A stretch of DNA of 52,872 nt, taken from positions 1 through 52,872 of the forward strand of contig NZ_JAAEAH010000069.1 of NCBI RefSeq assembly GCF_010998615.1, read 5' to 3'. Made by a program: the position numbers and the translations under genes. The stretch's first letter is position 1, and each line of letters opens with the position of its first letter. The notes under the pieces are model-generated. The model saw only the letters and a program-made list of their open reading frames with translations. It was not told where the DNA came from and made no database searches. This document shows positions 33,959 to 42,452 of this stretch, in pieces. This DNA is from Myxococcus sp. CA023. Its GTDB lineage: Bacteria > Myxococcota > Myxococcia > Myxococcales > Myxococcaceae.

Positions 33959-35803
33959 ATGTCCTCCCAGAAATCTCCCGGTTTTCTCCGCAGCTATGTG
34001 CTGCCGGCTCTCTGGCTTTTCGCCCTGCCGCTGTTCGGTGTCTGGTTCTCCGGCCATGCCACGGGCCGCTTCGACACACAGGTCCTCGCGGCCGTCGAAC
34101 AGCAGATTGGACGCGACACCGCGGTCAGCGAAGCGGACCGTCAGGCGGCGCTCGACTTCTACCGCGCGGTGCCCGCGTCCATGGCCTGCCTGAGCGGTGA
34201 CCCGGAGCTGGCGAGCTACCGCAACAGCCTGGGAAAGGCGTGCGCGGACCTGAACCAGTTCAATTGGGCGTCCCTGGCATCCTGGGGGCTGTTGGCGCTG
34301 GGCCTTGCCTCCACCGTGGTCGCGCTTCTCTGTGGTCTGGCCGCGTTCGCCTCGCGTCCCTTTCAGTTCGGCAGCTTCGTGGTGGGCTGGCTCGTGCTCC
34401 GCGTCACCAGTGCGATTCAGGTGCTGGGCCAGGGTGCGCTGCTCGTGTGGCTCTCCTATTGGATGACGGCGCTATGGATGGAGCGCTACTTCCCGAAGCT
34501 CATCGGCATCATGGCCGTTCTGGCTGGCGGCGCGGTGTTCCTGGTGGTGGTGGCCATCTTCCGCCGTCCGCCCTCGGACTTCGACGTGGAGGCCGAGGCA
34601 ATCACCGAGGCTCGCGCCCCGGAGCTGTGGGCTTGCGTGCGGCGCCTCTGCGAGCGGCTCCAGACGGCGCCCCCCGACAACATCCTCGCTGGCATCGACG
34701 CCAACTTCTTCGTGACCGAGCACGAGGTGCGCGTGGGTGAGCGCACGCTGACCGGCCGCACGCTCTTCGTGAGCCTGTCACTGCTGCGCCTGCTGGAGCG
34801 CTCCGAGGCGGAGGCGGTGCTGGCGCACGAGATGGGGCACTTGCTGGGCGGCGACACGGGGCACAGCAAGCGGCTGGCGCCCAAGCTCGCGCACTTCGGC
34901 CATTACCTGCAGCAGCTCTACGACGGTGGCATGACGCGGCCCGTCTTCTATTTCATGATGGCCTACCGCGGCCTGTTCGAGCTGTCGCTGGGCCGCAGCC
35001 GGCGCGCCAGCGAACTCGCGGCGGACCGGTTGGCGGCGGGGGTGACGTCGGGGCAGGACATCGCCCGTTCGCTGGTGAAGGTGGGCGCGTACGCGAGCTT
35101 CCGTGACCGTGTGGAGGCGAAGCTCTTCGCCCAGGACGAGCAGCACCAGACGGTGGCCATCGCGGACCGGGTGGCACACGGCTTCTCCGCGTATGCCCAG
35201 TCGGACGCCGTGCATGATGACCTGCAGGGGGCCGTGACGCCGCATCCCTTCGACTCCCACCCGCCGTTGGCCGCGCGCATGGAGAACGTGGGGGCCCACC
35301 TCAAGCCCGAGGACATGGTGCGGTTGCTGCTGGAGCCGGTGACGTCGTCGTGGGCGGACACCGTTCAGGACGCGGACGCCATCGAGGCGCGGCTGTGGGG
35401 CGCCTACGAGGCGTGTTTCGCTCAGGCCCATGACCTGTCCCTCGCGTACCGCTACGAGCCCTCCACGGAGGCGGAGCGAGCGCATGTGGAGAAGCACTTC
35501 CCGCCGCTCGTGTTCGAGGGCAAGGAGGCGGGCTTCGATGTTCAGATGGACTACGCGCAGGTGCGCTACGGGGAGTGGGAGGCGCCCATCCTGTTCGAGC
35601 AGATCGCCTCGGCCACCACCGCGGACCGCATGTTCAAGAAGTACCTGGACCTGGAAGTCCCCGGGGAAGGGCGCTTCAAGAGCCGCCGCTCCATCTGCCT
35701 GAGCAAGCTGAGAGAGCCGGACGCCTTGCTGCAGGCTTTCGAGCGCTACCTGTCGCGGCACCGCATCATGAAGGAGCACCGCGCAGGCGCTCAGGCCGCT
35801 TGA
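33959..35803 (+). CDS. M48-family membrane metallopeptidase
   Basis: The product is about 614 residues. Four hydrophobic segments in the first 215 residues anchor it in the inner membrane. The zinc site HEMGH (290-294) and the downstream SELAADR glutamate (about 350) are the M48 (HtpX/Ste24-like) signature, with the catalytic domain facing the cytoplasm or membrane interface. A long C-terminal extension (about 430-614) has no recognised family. The ATG at 33959 lacks a good ribosome site and is preceded by the perfect palindrome GTGTCGACAC (33944-33953), so initiation may be regulated or start elsewhere. The likely role is quality control of membrane proteins. Confidence 0.85.
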   Translation: MSSQKSPGFLRSYVLPALWLFALPLFGVWFSGHATGRFDTQVLAAVEQQIGRDTAVSEADRQAALDFYRAVPASMACLSGDPELASYRNSLGKACADLNQFNWASLASWGLLALGLASTVVALLCGLAAFASRPFQFGSFVVGWLVLRVTSAIQVLGQGALLVWLSYWMTALWMERYFPKLIGIMAVLAGGAVFLVVVAIFRRPPSDFDVEAEAITEARAPELWACVRRLCERLQTAPPDNILAGIDANFFVTEHEVRVGERTLTGRTLFVSLSLLRLLERSEAEAVLAHEMGHLLGGDTGHSKRLAPKLAHFGHYLQQLYDGGMTRPVFYFMMAYRGLFELSLGRSRRASELAADRLAAGVTSGQDIARSLVKVGAYASFRDRVEAKLFAQDEQHQTVAIADRVAHGFSAYAQSDAVHDDLQGAVTPHPFDSHPPLAARMENVGAHLKPEDMVRLLLEPVTSSWADTVQDADAIEARLWGAYEACFAQAHDLSLAYRYEPSTEAERAHVEKHFPPLVFEGKEAGFDVQMDYAQVRYGEWEAPILFEQIASATTADRMFKKYLDLEVPGEGRFKSRRSICLSKLREPDALLQAFERYLSRHRIMKEHRAGAQAA

Positions 35804-35821
35804 GGCAGACGTGGGCTGCGC

Positions 35822-35854
35822 GCGATGGGGCTTCCGTTCGGGGCGCCCCATCGC
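35822..35854 (+). terminator. Hairpin terminator after the M48 gene
   Basis: A 10-bp perfect stem GCGATGGGGC / GCCCCATCGC with a 13-nt loop begins 19 nt after the stop at 35803. Confidence 0.6.
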
Positions 35855-35963
35855 CTGCGTGCCGGCACGGCGCAGGGGCGATGCCCGATGCGACCGTGCG
35901 TCCCGCTTCGCTCGAAGCAGGAAATTCCGCCGGTAATGCTGCGCGTCGCAGGCGGCCCCCGGA

Positions 35964-35986
35964 GCGGAAGAACACAGTTGTTCCGC
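35964..35986. promoter_or_regulatory. 23-bp dyad upstream of the DGPF/ECF pair
   Basis: GCGGAAgAACacaGTTgTTCCGC is symmetric except for the central three bases and one inner pair. It lies 60 bp upstream of the predicted ECF promoter. It could be an operator or a second terminator for the M48 gene. Confidence 0.4.
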
Positions 35987-36023
35987 TGACTTGCGAGGCC
36001 CGCCGATAATCTTCACGGGGTGA

Positions 36024-36050
36024 TGTCGAGACCTCGCGCGTGGCTCCGAC
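36024..36050 (+). promoter_or_regulatory. Putative ECF42-type autoregulated promoter
   Basis: TGTCGA (36024-36029), 17-bp spacer, CGAC (36047-36050). From memory of work on ECF42 sigma factors, their target promoters have TGTCGA at -35 and CGA/TC at -10, and usually drive the adjoining DGPF gene. The start would be near 36056, some 54 nt before the DGPF gene. Confidence 0.45.
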
Positions 36051-36109
36051 ATCCCAATGAACGCGCACCCAATGCCGGGGCGCGGAGGCCCAGAGAAGAG
36101 AGAGCCACC

Positions 36110-36511
36110 ATGAAGATGAAGTACATGCTGATGATGAACACCCCGGGCGGCGGTCCGTACCAGGTGATGAGCTGGCCGAAGAAGGACCTCCAGGCGCACA
36201 TCGCGTTCATGGCGGGCTTCGCGACGAAGCTCGGGGAGACGGGGGAGCTGGTGGCGGCCGAGGGGCTGGCGGGGCCGGACCAGGCCAGGCGCGTGCGCGC
36301 TGGCGCGGACGGCAAGCCCATCACCGATGGCGTGTTCCCGGAGTCGAAGGAGTTCCTCGCGGGCTACTGGATTATCGAGGTGGACAGCCCGGAGCGGGCC
36401 TACGCCATCGCCGCGGAGGCCTCGGCGGCGCCTGGGCTCGGCGGCAAGCCGATGAACATGCCCATCGAGGTCCGCCAGGTGATGAGCGGTCCTCCGCCCG
36501 ACCTGATGTGA
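36110..36511 (+). CDS. YCII/DGPF-domain protein
   Basis: The 133-residue product has the YCII-related (DGPF) ferredoxin-like fold. It begins MKMKYMLMMN, and the family's DGPF motif appears as DGVFPESKEFLAGYWIIEVD, followed by the AYAIAAEASAAPG helix. Such proteins are encoded next to ECF42 sigma factors and are thought to act in their signalling or in detoxification; the reaction is unknown. AGAGAGAG-type purines precede the ATG. Its stop codon overlaps the ATG of the sigma factor, so the two are translationally coupled. Confidence 0.88.
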   Translation: MKMKYMLMMNTPGGGPYQVMSWPKKDLQAHIAFMAGFATKLGETGELVAAEGLAGPDQARRVRAGADGKPITDGVFPESKEFLAGYWIIEVDSPERAYAIAAEASAAPGLGGKPMNMPIEVRQVMSGPPPDLM

Positions 36512-37770
36512 TGACGGAGTCGAGGGACATTCGCATCGAGCACCTGTTGCGCGAGCACGCGCCGCGGGTGCTCGGCGCGGTCATCCGGCGGTTTCGGGAC
36601 TTCGGAGCCTCGGAGGACGCGGTGCAGGAATCGCTGCTCGCGGCGGCCTTGCAGTGGCCTCGCGAGGGCGTGCCGGACGACCCGCGCGCTTGGCTGATTC
36701 AGGTCGCCTCGCGGCGAATCACGGACCACGTGCGCGCGGAGACCGCGCGCCGCCACCGTGAGGAGCTGGTGGTCAGCCTGGTGCCGCCGGAGCTCCAACT
36801 CGTGATGTGCCTGGATGGCGACGAGCTGGCGGGCCGGGATGACGCGCTCGTGCTGTTGTTCATGTGCTGTCACCCGGCGCTGTCCACGGCGTCGGCCATC
36901 GCGCTGACCTTGCGCGCGGTGGGCGGGTTGACGACGGCGGAAATCGCCAAGGCCTTCCTCGTGCCCGAGGCGACCATGGCCCAGCGCATCAGCCGGGCCA
37001 AGCAGAGCATCAAGAGCTCCGGGGTGCCGTTCCAGAAGCCCACGCCGGAGGAGAGCGCGCAGCGGCTGGGCGCGGTGCTGCACGTGCTCTACCTCATCTT
37101 CAACGAGGGCTACACGGCCACCTCGGGGCCGGAGTTGCATCGCACGGACCTGTCGGGCGAGGCGATTCGGCTGACGCGGATGTTGCACACGCTGCTGCCG
37201 GATGACGGCGAGGTGGCGGGGCTGTTGGCGCTGATGCTGCTCACGGACGCGCGGAGGGCGGCGAGGACGGGGCCCGCGGGTGAGCTGATTCCGCTCGACG
37301 CGCAGGACCGGAGCCTGTGGGACGCGGGGATGATTGCGGAGGGCATCGCGCTCATCTCCGCGACGCTGTCGAGGGGCTCGGTGGGGATGTACCAGGTGCA
37401 GGCGGCCATCGCGGCGGTGCATGACGAGGCGTCGCGCGCGGAGGACACGGACTGGCCGCAGGTGCTGGCGCTCTACGGGGTGCTGATGGGGCTGATGGAC
37501 AACCCGATGGTGGCGCTCAACCACGCCATCGCGACGGCGATGGTGCACGGGCCGCGGGCCGGGCTGTCGCTGCTGGAGGGGCTGGCCAGGGAGGGCCGGC
37601 TGGAGGGGAACCACCGGCTCGACGCGGTGCGGGCGCACCTGCTGGAGCGCGCGGGGAAGACGGGCGCGGCGGTGGTCCACTACCGGAAGGCGGCCGAGCG
37701 CACCACGAGCCTGCCCGAGCGCGACTACCTGCTGACCCAGGCCGCGCGGCTGAGCGACGAGATGGCGTAG
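36511..37770 (+). CDS. ECF42-type sigma factor with C-terminal TPR extension
   Basis: The 419-residue product has sigma region 2 (about 8-75; RRFRDFGASEDAVQESLLAA) and region 4 (about 105-170; LRAVGGLTTAEIAKAFLVPE). A long DUF6596/TPR-like extension (about 185-419) replaces a separate anti-sigma factor and is characteristic of the ECF42 group. LHVLYLIFNEGYTATSGPEL is the group signature after region 4. The start ATG overlaps the DGPF gene stop (TGATG). It probably recognises the TGTCGA-N17-CGAC promoter at 36024 and so autoregulates. Confidence 0.9.
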   Translation: MTESRDIRIEHLLREHAPRVLGAVIRRFRDFGASEDAVQESLLAAALQWPREGVPDDPRAWLIQVASRRITDHVRAETARRHREELVVSLVPPELQLVMCLDGDELAGRDDALVLLFMCCHPALSTASAIALTLRAVGGLTTAEIAKAFLVPEATMAQRISRAKQSIKSSGVPFQKPTPEESAQRLGAVLHVLYLIFNEGYTATSGPELHRTDLSGEAIRLTRMLHTLLPDDGEVAGLLALMLLTDARRAARTGPAGELIPLDAQDRSLWDAGMIAEGIALISATLSRGSVGMYQVQAAIAAVHDEASRAEDTDWPQVLALYGVLMGLMDNPMVALNHAIATAMVHGPRAGLSLLEGLAREGRLEGNHRLDAVRAHLLERAGKTGAAVVHYRKAAERTTSLPERDYLLTQAARLSDEMA

Positions 37771-37935
37771 GCCCCGAGCGCCGCGCGCGACTTCGCCGTG
37801 GCCGACGCCGCGCCGAGCTCGCGCAGCTTCTTCACGGCGTTGTCGTTCTTCGGGTTCAGCTCCAGCGACTTCTTGTCGCGGGAGATGGCCTCGTCCTTCC
37901 GGCCGGCCGCCGCGTAGCCCTCGCCTGGGCGAGCG
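37771..37935 (-). pseudogene. TPR-protein C-terminal remnant
   Basis: The minus strand reads GYAAAGRKDEAISRDKKSLE then LNPKNDNAVKKLRELGA, one tetratricopeptide repeat as found at the C-terminus of many serine-hydrolase or lipoprotein genes. No upstream part is present. The rest of the 37771-38271 gap holds no gene I can support. Confidence 0.5.
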
Positions 37936-38271
37936 AGCCCCGGTCGAGCACGGCGATGCGCACCTGCGCGGTGGGCGACAGAGACCCTACGAGTCTTGCA
38001 TGAGGTGATTTCCAGGGCCCCCTCCACGCGTGCTTTCACGAGCCGGAGGAACGTCAGACACTCGGGATACATCTGTTCTAGAATCGAGCGTTTACGCCAC
38101 GCGATGACAACGATATGGCGTATGTCGTTGCAGTCAGCACCCGTGGGTTGGGCGCGCACGGCCCAGGTCCGCGTCGAAGCACCGCCGACATCCGGCCCCT
38201 GACGCACCGGGGGCTCTGAATGCACGCGAGGACGTGCGACCTCGTGGTGCGGTTGTCTCGCGAACTCCCCT

Positions 38272-41200
38272 ATGACCTTGAAACTCTCCTGGCTGCGATG
38301 CGCCCTGGCCGTCCTCGGCCTCTGGGCATTCGTCCCTGGCTGTAAGAATGGCGAGCCTGATGGAAATACACCGCCGGATGCCGCGGGCGAGCCCGATGCG
38401 GGCGGGCCGGATGGGGGCCACGAGCCCACGCCCGATGGCGGACTTCCGGACGGTGGGACTGGCGATGGTGGGACGCAGACGTCAGATGGCGTGGGCTTCA
38501 TCGGCTACGTGCTGCCCGCGTCGAACGCGGAAGCCGTCCCACGCAACGCGCGCGTCATCGTGGGGTTCGCCGAGGCGCTCGATGTCACCACCGTGAGCGC
38601 GGAGGTCCTCACGGTGTCGGAGAACGGCGTCGCGGTGGCGGGAACGGTGACGCATGACCCCGCCACGCGCACGCTGACCTTCACGCCGGGGCGTCCCTTC
38701 GCGGCGGATACGTTGGTGACGGTGGGCGTCTCCACGGCGCTGCGCCTGGTGACGGGCAAGTCCCTGCCGGCGCCCTACCAATCGGTCTTCACGGTGGGGC
38801 TGGAGGCGGACACGTCGCCGCCGGAGGTGCTGGCCACTCGGCCCCTCAATGGTGAGAGCCGAGTGTCGCCGACCTGGCCGGTGTACACGCTCTCCTTCCG
38901 AGAGCCGATGGACCCGCGCACGCTCACCGGTGACACGCTCCGGTTCGAGCAGGTGCTGGGGTCGAACCCCGCGGCGCCGCTCACGGGTGTCATCTCCTAC
39001 GATGCTCCGAGCCAGTCGGTGTCCTTCCGCGTCAGTCCCCTGCCCGCGCCGGGTGCGCTCGTCACCGGGACACTCTCCACGGGGGCGAAGGACCTGGCGG
39101 GCAATGCGCTCACGCAGGCGCACGCGTTCGCGTTCTTTGTGACGGCGTCGAGCGACACCACCGCGCCGCGGGTGCAGGGGACGCTGCCGGCGGCGACGTC
39201 GGTGGGGGTGGCCGCGCGCTATGCGCCCATCATCGTCCACTTCAGCGAGCCACTCCGGCCGGAGAGCGTCACGCCGGACCGCGTCTACCTGGAGGAGCTG
39301 AACACCGACGGCACGCAGGTGGTCCGCCGGGTTCCGGGCACGCTGCGCTACGACGACGCGAAGCTCCACGCCGCCTTCACGCCGAATGAGCCGCTGAAGT
39401 ACCAGACGCGCTACCAGGGGCGGGTCCGCGCCGTGGAGGACCTCGCGGGCAACACGCTGTCGCAGTTCGACGGCTTCCACTTCGTCACGGAGCTGGAGCC
39501 CTCTCCGCCGGTGGTGCGTGATGCGACGCCGGCTCCGGACGCGCGCTTCGTGCCGCTGGGGAGCCCGCTGCGCGTGAGCTTCGACCGGCCGCTGGACCCG
39601 GCCACCGTCAACGCGCGGACGGTGGGCGTCGAGGGCGTCACGGGGCTGGTCAACTACGAGTCCTCCACGAACACGGTGGTGTTCCGGCCCGTGCCGCCCT
39701 TCGCGCCCGCCACGAACTACACGGTGACGGTGAAGGACGTGCAGACGCCGCAGGGGGCGGGCCTCGCCTCGCCGCACACGTACACGGTGCGCACGGTGGC
39801 TCCCGGAGTGAGGGTGAGCGCGGGGCGTCCCGGTCAGCCGGGGATGCCCGTGTTCGCCACGGGCCCCCGGGGGACGCTGGCCGTGTGGAACGAGGACACG
39901 GGGACGGCCATCCAGGTCCGCGCGGCCTTCGACAGCGGCTCGGGCTTCGGGGACTCCGTCCTGGTGGGGGAGGGACGCTCGATGACGCTGGCGCCGCAGG
40001 TGTCCGCCTGGGGCGAGCGCTTCGTGGTGGGCTGGTCGGACCGCTCGCTCGCGGGGGGCGCCGTCGCGCTCTTCGATGGGACGGACTTCTCGCCCGTGAC
40101 GCCCGGCATCAGCGGCCGGCTTTTCGGGGTGGGGAACCATCTCTATGCCCTCAATGGGAAGACCTTCCGGGTCCATGCTGGGACGCAGTGGTCGGAGGTC
40201 TTCACGGCGGCGAACCTGGGGTCGCCCGTGTCCCTCCTGCAGAATGGAGACCGGGTGCTGGTGTCGTCGGGGCGGAGCACGACGTTGGAGGTCTCGGTCG
40301 TGTTCGACGGGGTGCGGTGGCTGGAGTCCACGGTGTCGTCCTCGGTGGACGCGCAGTACATCCGCGTGGGGGACAGCTTCGGGCGGGCGTGGGTGTCCAA
40401 CCAGGGGGTGGAGTTCGCGCTCTTCAACCGGGACACGCGCGAGTGGGGGCTGGGGGAACTCATCACGTCCGAGCAGATGACGAGCCTGCGCATCGCCTCG
40501 GATGGCAGCACCATCACGGCGGTCCTCGGCGATACGGGCGGTCTTTTCGCGTCGGTGCGCGCGAACGGGGCATGGCAGGCCCCATCGCTGGTGGACAACA
40601 TGGCGGTTCGCGACATCTGGGCGGTGGTGCCCCACCGAGGCAACTACGTCGCGTTGTGGACCGGCATCAACAGCGCCACGCTGGTGCGTGCCGTCTCGCA
40701 GACGGGAGGCTCGTGGAGCTCGACCTCGAAGGTCGTGGTCGCGTCGGGGGTGAGCAGCGTGCTCGACGTGCGGGCGTCGGGGGATGACCTGCTGGTCCTG
40801 ATGCAGAAGAACCAGCCGTCGTCCACGGCTGAAATCTGGGGCGCGGCGCTCACGTCGCAGGGGGGGCAGCCGAGCGTCCAGCTTCGTGGCAGGGAGGCGA
40901 CTTCCTCGGTGTTGGTGCCGGTGGGGGCTCGCGTGGGTGCGCTCTTCGTGCAGCCGGGGCGGCTCGTGGTGCGCGGCTATCTGGGAGGCGGCCAGTGGGA
41001 CTCGGGGCTTGCGCTGGTGACGCCGGCGCTCGTCGGCAGCGTGCGGGACGTGGCCGTCCACTTCGAGTCCGACGGCCATGGGGCCGCCGCGTGGGAGCAG
41101 TTCGACGCGGGGGCGTGGAGTCTCTTCCTGGCGGAGTTCGACGGGACGGTGTGGATGGAGCCGGTGCGTGTGGGGCCGGCGGGCACGAAGGTCCGCGTGG

Positions 41201-42114
41201 CGGTGGACGACAACGGGGTGGTGGTGGCGTATCTCCAGCCGTCCACGCAGACGGACCTGATGGACATCTGGGTGGTGTCCTCCGAGGCGGGGGTGGTGGG
41301 GGCGCCGCAACTGTTGGACAGCGTGGCGGCCACGGACCCGGACCTGGCGTTGGTGCATGGCCCCAGCGGCTTCATGGCGGTGTGGGGAGAGTGGGAGATT
41401 CGCGGAGCGCGGAGCGTGGATGGGGTGGCGTGGCGGGACCTGGCGACCCTCATCCCGAGGGTGTTCCAGGAGGCGCGTTGGTACAACACGCGGCTGGCCA
41501 CGGTGGGTGAGTCCTTCGCGCTGTCGGCGCAGCGCAACGAGCTCTACCTGAACATGAGCATCCACACCGCGGGCGTGTGGCAGCCCATCGCGGCCCCGGT
41601 CATGCCCAGTGACGTCTACGAGTTCGTCGCGGCGGGCAACTCGGTGATGTTGATGGCGCCCTTCGACGACGAGTTCCGCTACATCTTCCACAACGGCATC
41701 GCCTGGTCCGGCCAGAACATCGTCAAGTCGCCGGCGGACGGCCAAGGTGTGCTCGCGGCGTCTCCGAGCGGGTTCCGGATGCACACCGACAAGAGCTGGT
41801 GGCGGTGGAGCGGGACGGAGTGGCTGAAAGAGGCGACGGATGTCAGCCGTCCCTATTGGGCGGGCAGCCTGCGCTGTGACGCGAAGGGCTGCGGCCTGGC
41901 GACGGGAGCCGCGTTCAATATGCCGGTGAACCTGGCGCTGTCCTACGCGTCGGGCACGCGCTCTTTCTGGACGGGGGCCTCGCCCGCGCAGGGAGACTTC
42001 CCCGTCCAGGCGGGGAGTGTGACGTGGGACTTCGTGGCGGACACCTACCGCGTCACGTGGCGCCAGCCCGTGCAGCAGGGTGTGCTCGCGCTGCACGCCA
42101 GCACGGCCCTGTGA
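38272..42114 (+). CDS. Giant Ig-like (Big_5) lipoprotein
   Basis: The 1280-residue product has a signal peptide ending in VPGC (Cys24), followed by an Asp/Gly/Pro-rich linker (25-70). Four SbsA/Big_5-type Ig-like domains cover about 72-510, each carrying the pattern P-x2-G-x6-P-I-x-V-x-F-S-E-P-x-D-P-x-T-V (for example YAPIIVHFSEPLRPESVTPD). The remaining 770 residues form repeated WxxA/DL-x-V beta strands, probably propellers. It has no catalytic motif and is best read as a surface-anchored scaffold or adhesin. No clear ribosome site precedes the ATG. The upstream gap carries no TGAC-N2-GTCA pair. Confidence 0.85.
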   Translation: MTLKLSWLRCALAVLGLWAFVPGCKNGEPDGNTPPDAAGEPDAGGPDGGHEPTPDGGLPDGGTGDGGTQTSDGVGFIGYVLPASNAEAVPRNARVIVGFAEALDVTTVSAEVLTVSENGVAVAGTVTHDPATRTLTFTPGRPFAADTLVTVGVSTALRLVTGKSLPAPYQSVFTVGLEADTSPPEVLATRPLNGESRVSPTWPVYTLSFREPMDPRTLTGDTLRFEQVLGSNPAAPLTGVISYDAPSQSVSFRVSPLPAPGALVTGTLSTGAKDLAGNALTQAHAFAFFVTASSDTTAPRVQGTLPAATSVGVAARYAPIIVHFSEPLRPESVTPDRVYLEELNTDGTQVVRRVPGTLRYDDAKLHAAFTPNEPLKYQTRYQGRVRAVEDLAGNTLSQFDGFHFVTELEPSPPVVRDATPAPDARFVPLGSPLRVSFDRPLDPATVNARTVGVEGVTGLVNYESSTNTVVFRPVPPFAPATNYTVTVKDVQTPQGAGLASPHTYTVRTVAPGVRVSAGRPGQPGMPVFATGPRGTLAVWNEDTGTAIQVRAAFDSGSGFGDSVLVGEGRSMTLAPQVSAWGERFVVGWSDRSLAGGAVALFDGTDFSPVTPGISGRLFGVGNHLYALNGKTFRVHAGTQWSEVFTAANLGSPVSLLQNGDRVLVSSGRSTTLEVSVVFDGVRWLESTVSSSVDAQYIRVGDSFGRAWVSNQGVEFALFNRDTREWGLGELITSEQMTSLRIASDGSTITAVLGDTGGLFASVRANGAWQAPSLVDNMAVRDIWAVVPHRGNYVALWTGINSATLVRAVSQTGGSWSSTSKVVVASGVSSVLDVRASGDDLLVLMQKNQPSSTAEIWGAALTSQGGQPSVQLRGREATSSVLVPVGARVGALFVQPGRLVVRGYLGGGQWDSGLALVTPALVGSVRDVAVHFESDGHGAAAWEQFDAGAWSLFLAEFDGTVWMEPVRVGPAGTKVRVAVDDNGVVVAYLQPSTQTDLMDIWVVSSEAGVVGAPQLLDSVAATDPDLALVHGPSGFMAVWGEWEIRGARSVDGVAWRDLATLIPRVFQEARWYNTRLATVGESFALSAQRNELYLNMSIHTAGVWQPIAAPVMPSDVYEFVAAGNSVMLMAPFDDEFRYIFHNGIAWSGQNIVKSPADGQGVLAASPSGFRMHTDKSWWRWSGTEWLKEATDVSRPYWAGSLRCDAKGCGLATGAAFNMPVNLALSYASGTRSFWTGASPAQGDFPVQAGSVTWDFVADTYRVTWRQPVQQGVLALHASTAL

Positions 42115-42265
42115 GGGCCTGAGTCCATGAGGAGGGGGCGGTGGATGTGTTCCCGCTCCGTCCTCGTAGCCCGAAGTCCGGAGCCGGGTGCTTCACCTGG
42201 GGGGAGGTGAGGCGGTCCCAAGAGGAAACACGCATCACACCGGGGCGCCTCGCGGGCCCCGGCGT

Positions 42266-42296
42266 TGACGTGTCACGAGCCCCCGCAGACGCGTCA
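42266..42296. promoter_or_regulatory. Paired TGAC-N2-GTCA palindromes (site B)
   Basis: TGACGTGTCA at 42266-42275 and AGACGCGTCA at 42287-42296 (one mismatch), 21 bp apart. Its reverse complement aligns with site A across both boxes, with one base less in the spacer. It lies 72 bp upstream of a sigma-54-like promoter. Confidence 0.6.
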
Positions 42297-42368
42297 ACGC
42301 GCCCCATCGCAAGCGGCCCCATCGTACGCAAAGCCGCAGAATGACTCGAACCACCCGCGAGGCGCAGG

Positions 42369-42384
42369 TGGCACACGTCCTGCT
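42369..42384 (+). promoter_or_regulatory. Sigma-54 (-24/-12) promoter B
   Basis: TGGCACACGTCCTGCT matches the sigma-54 consensus at 10 of 12 defined positions, with GG and GC correctly 10 bp apart. The predicted start is near 42395, a 58-nt leader before the ATG at 42453. Confidence 0.55.
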
Positions 42385-42452
42385 CTGGTGACGCACTGCC
42401 CCCCTACACCAGACCTTCGCATGGTGCGAAGGCATCAACGAGGACGTTTCAC

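Noticed and set aside
36400..37680. 426-codon minus-strand frame opposite the ECF sigma factor
   Set aside because: It is an Arg/His-rich antisense shadow. The sigma regions and stop-start coupling are on the plus strand.
38098..38135. A sigma-54-like TGG...TTGC sequence upstream of the Ig-like lipoprotein
   Set aside because: GG and GC are 11 rather than 10 bp apart, and there is no TGAC-N2-GTCA pair nearby.
38482..42096. A 1204-codon open frame on the minus strand opposite the giant Ig-like lipoprotein
   Set aside because: It is an antisense shadow created by high GC. The protein is Arg/His-rich with no family, while the plus strand has a signal peptide, lipobox and Big_5 repeats.
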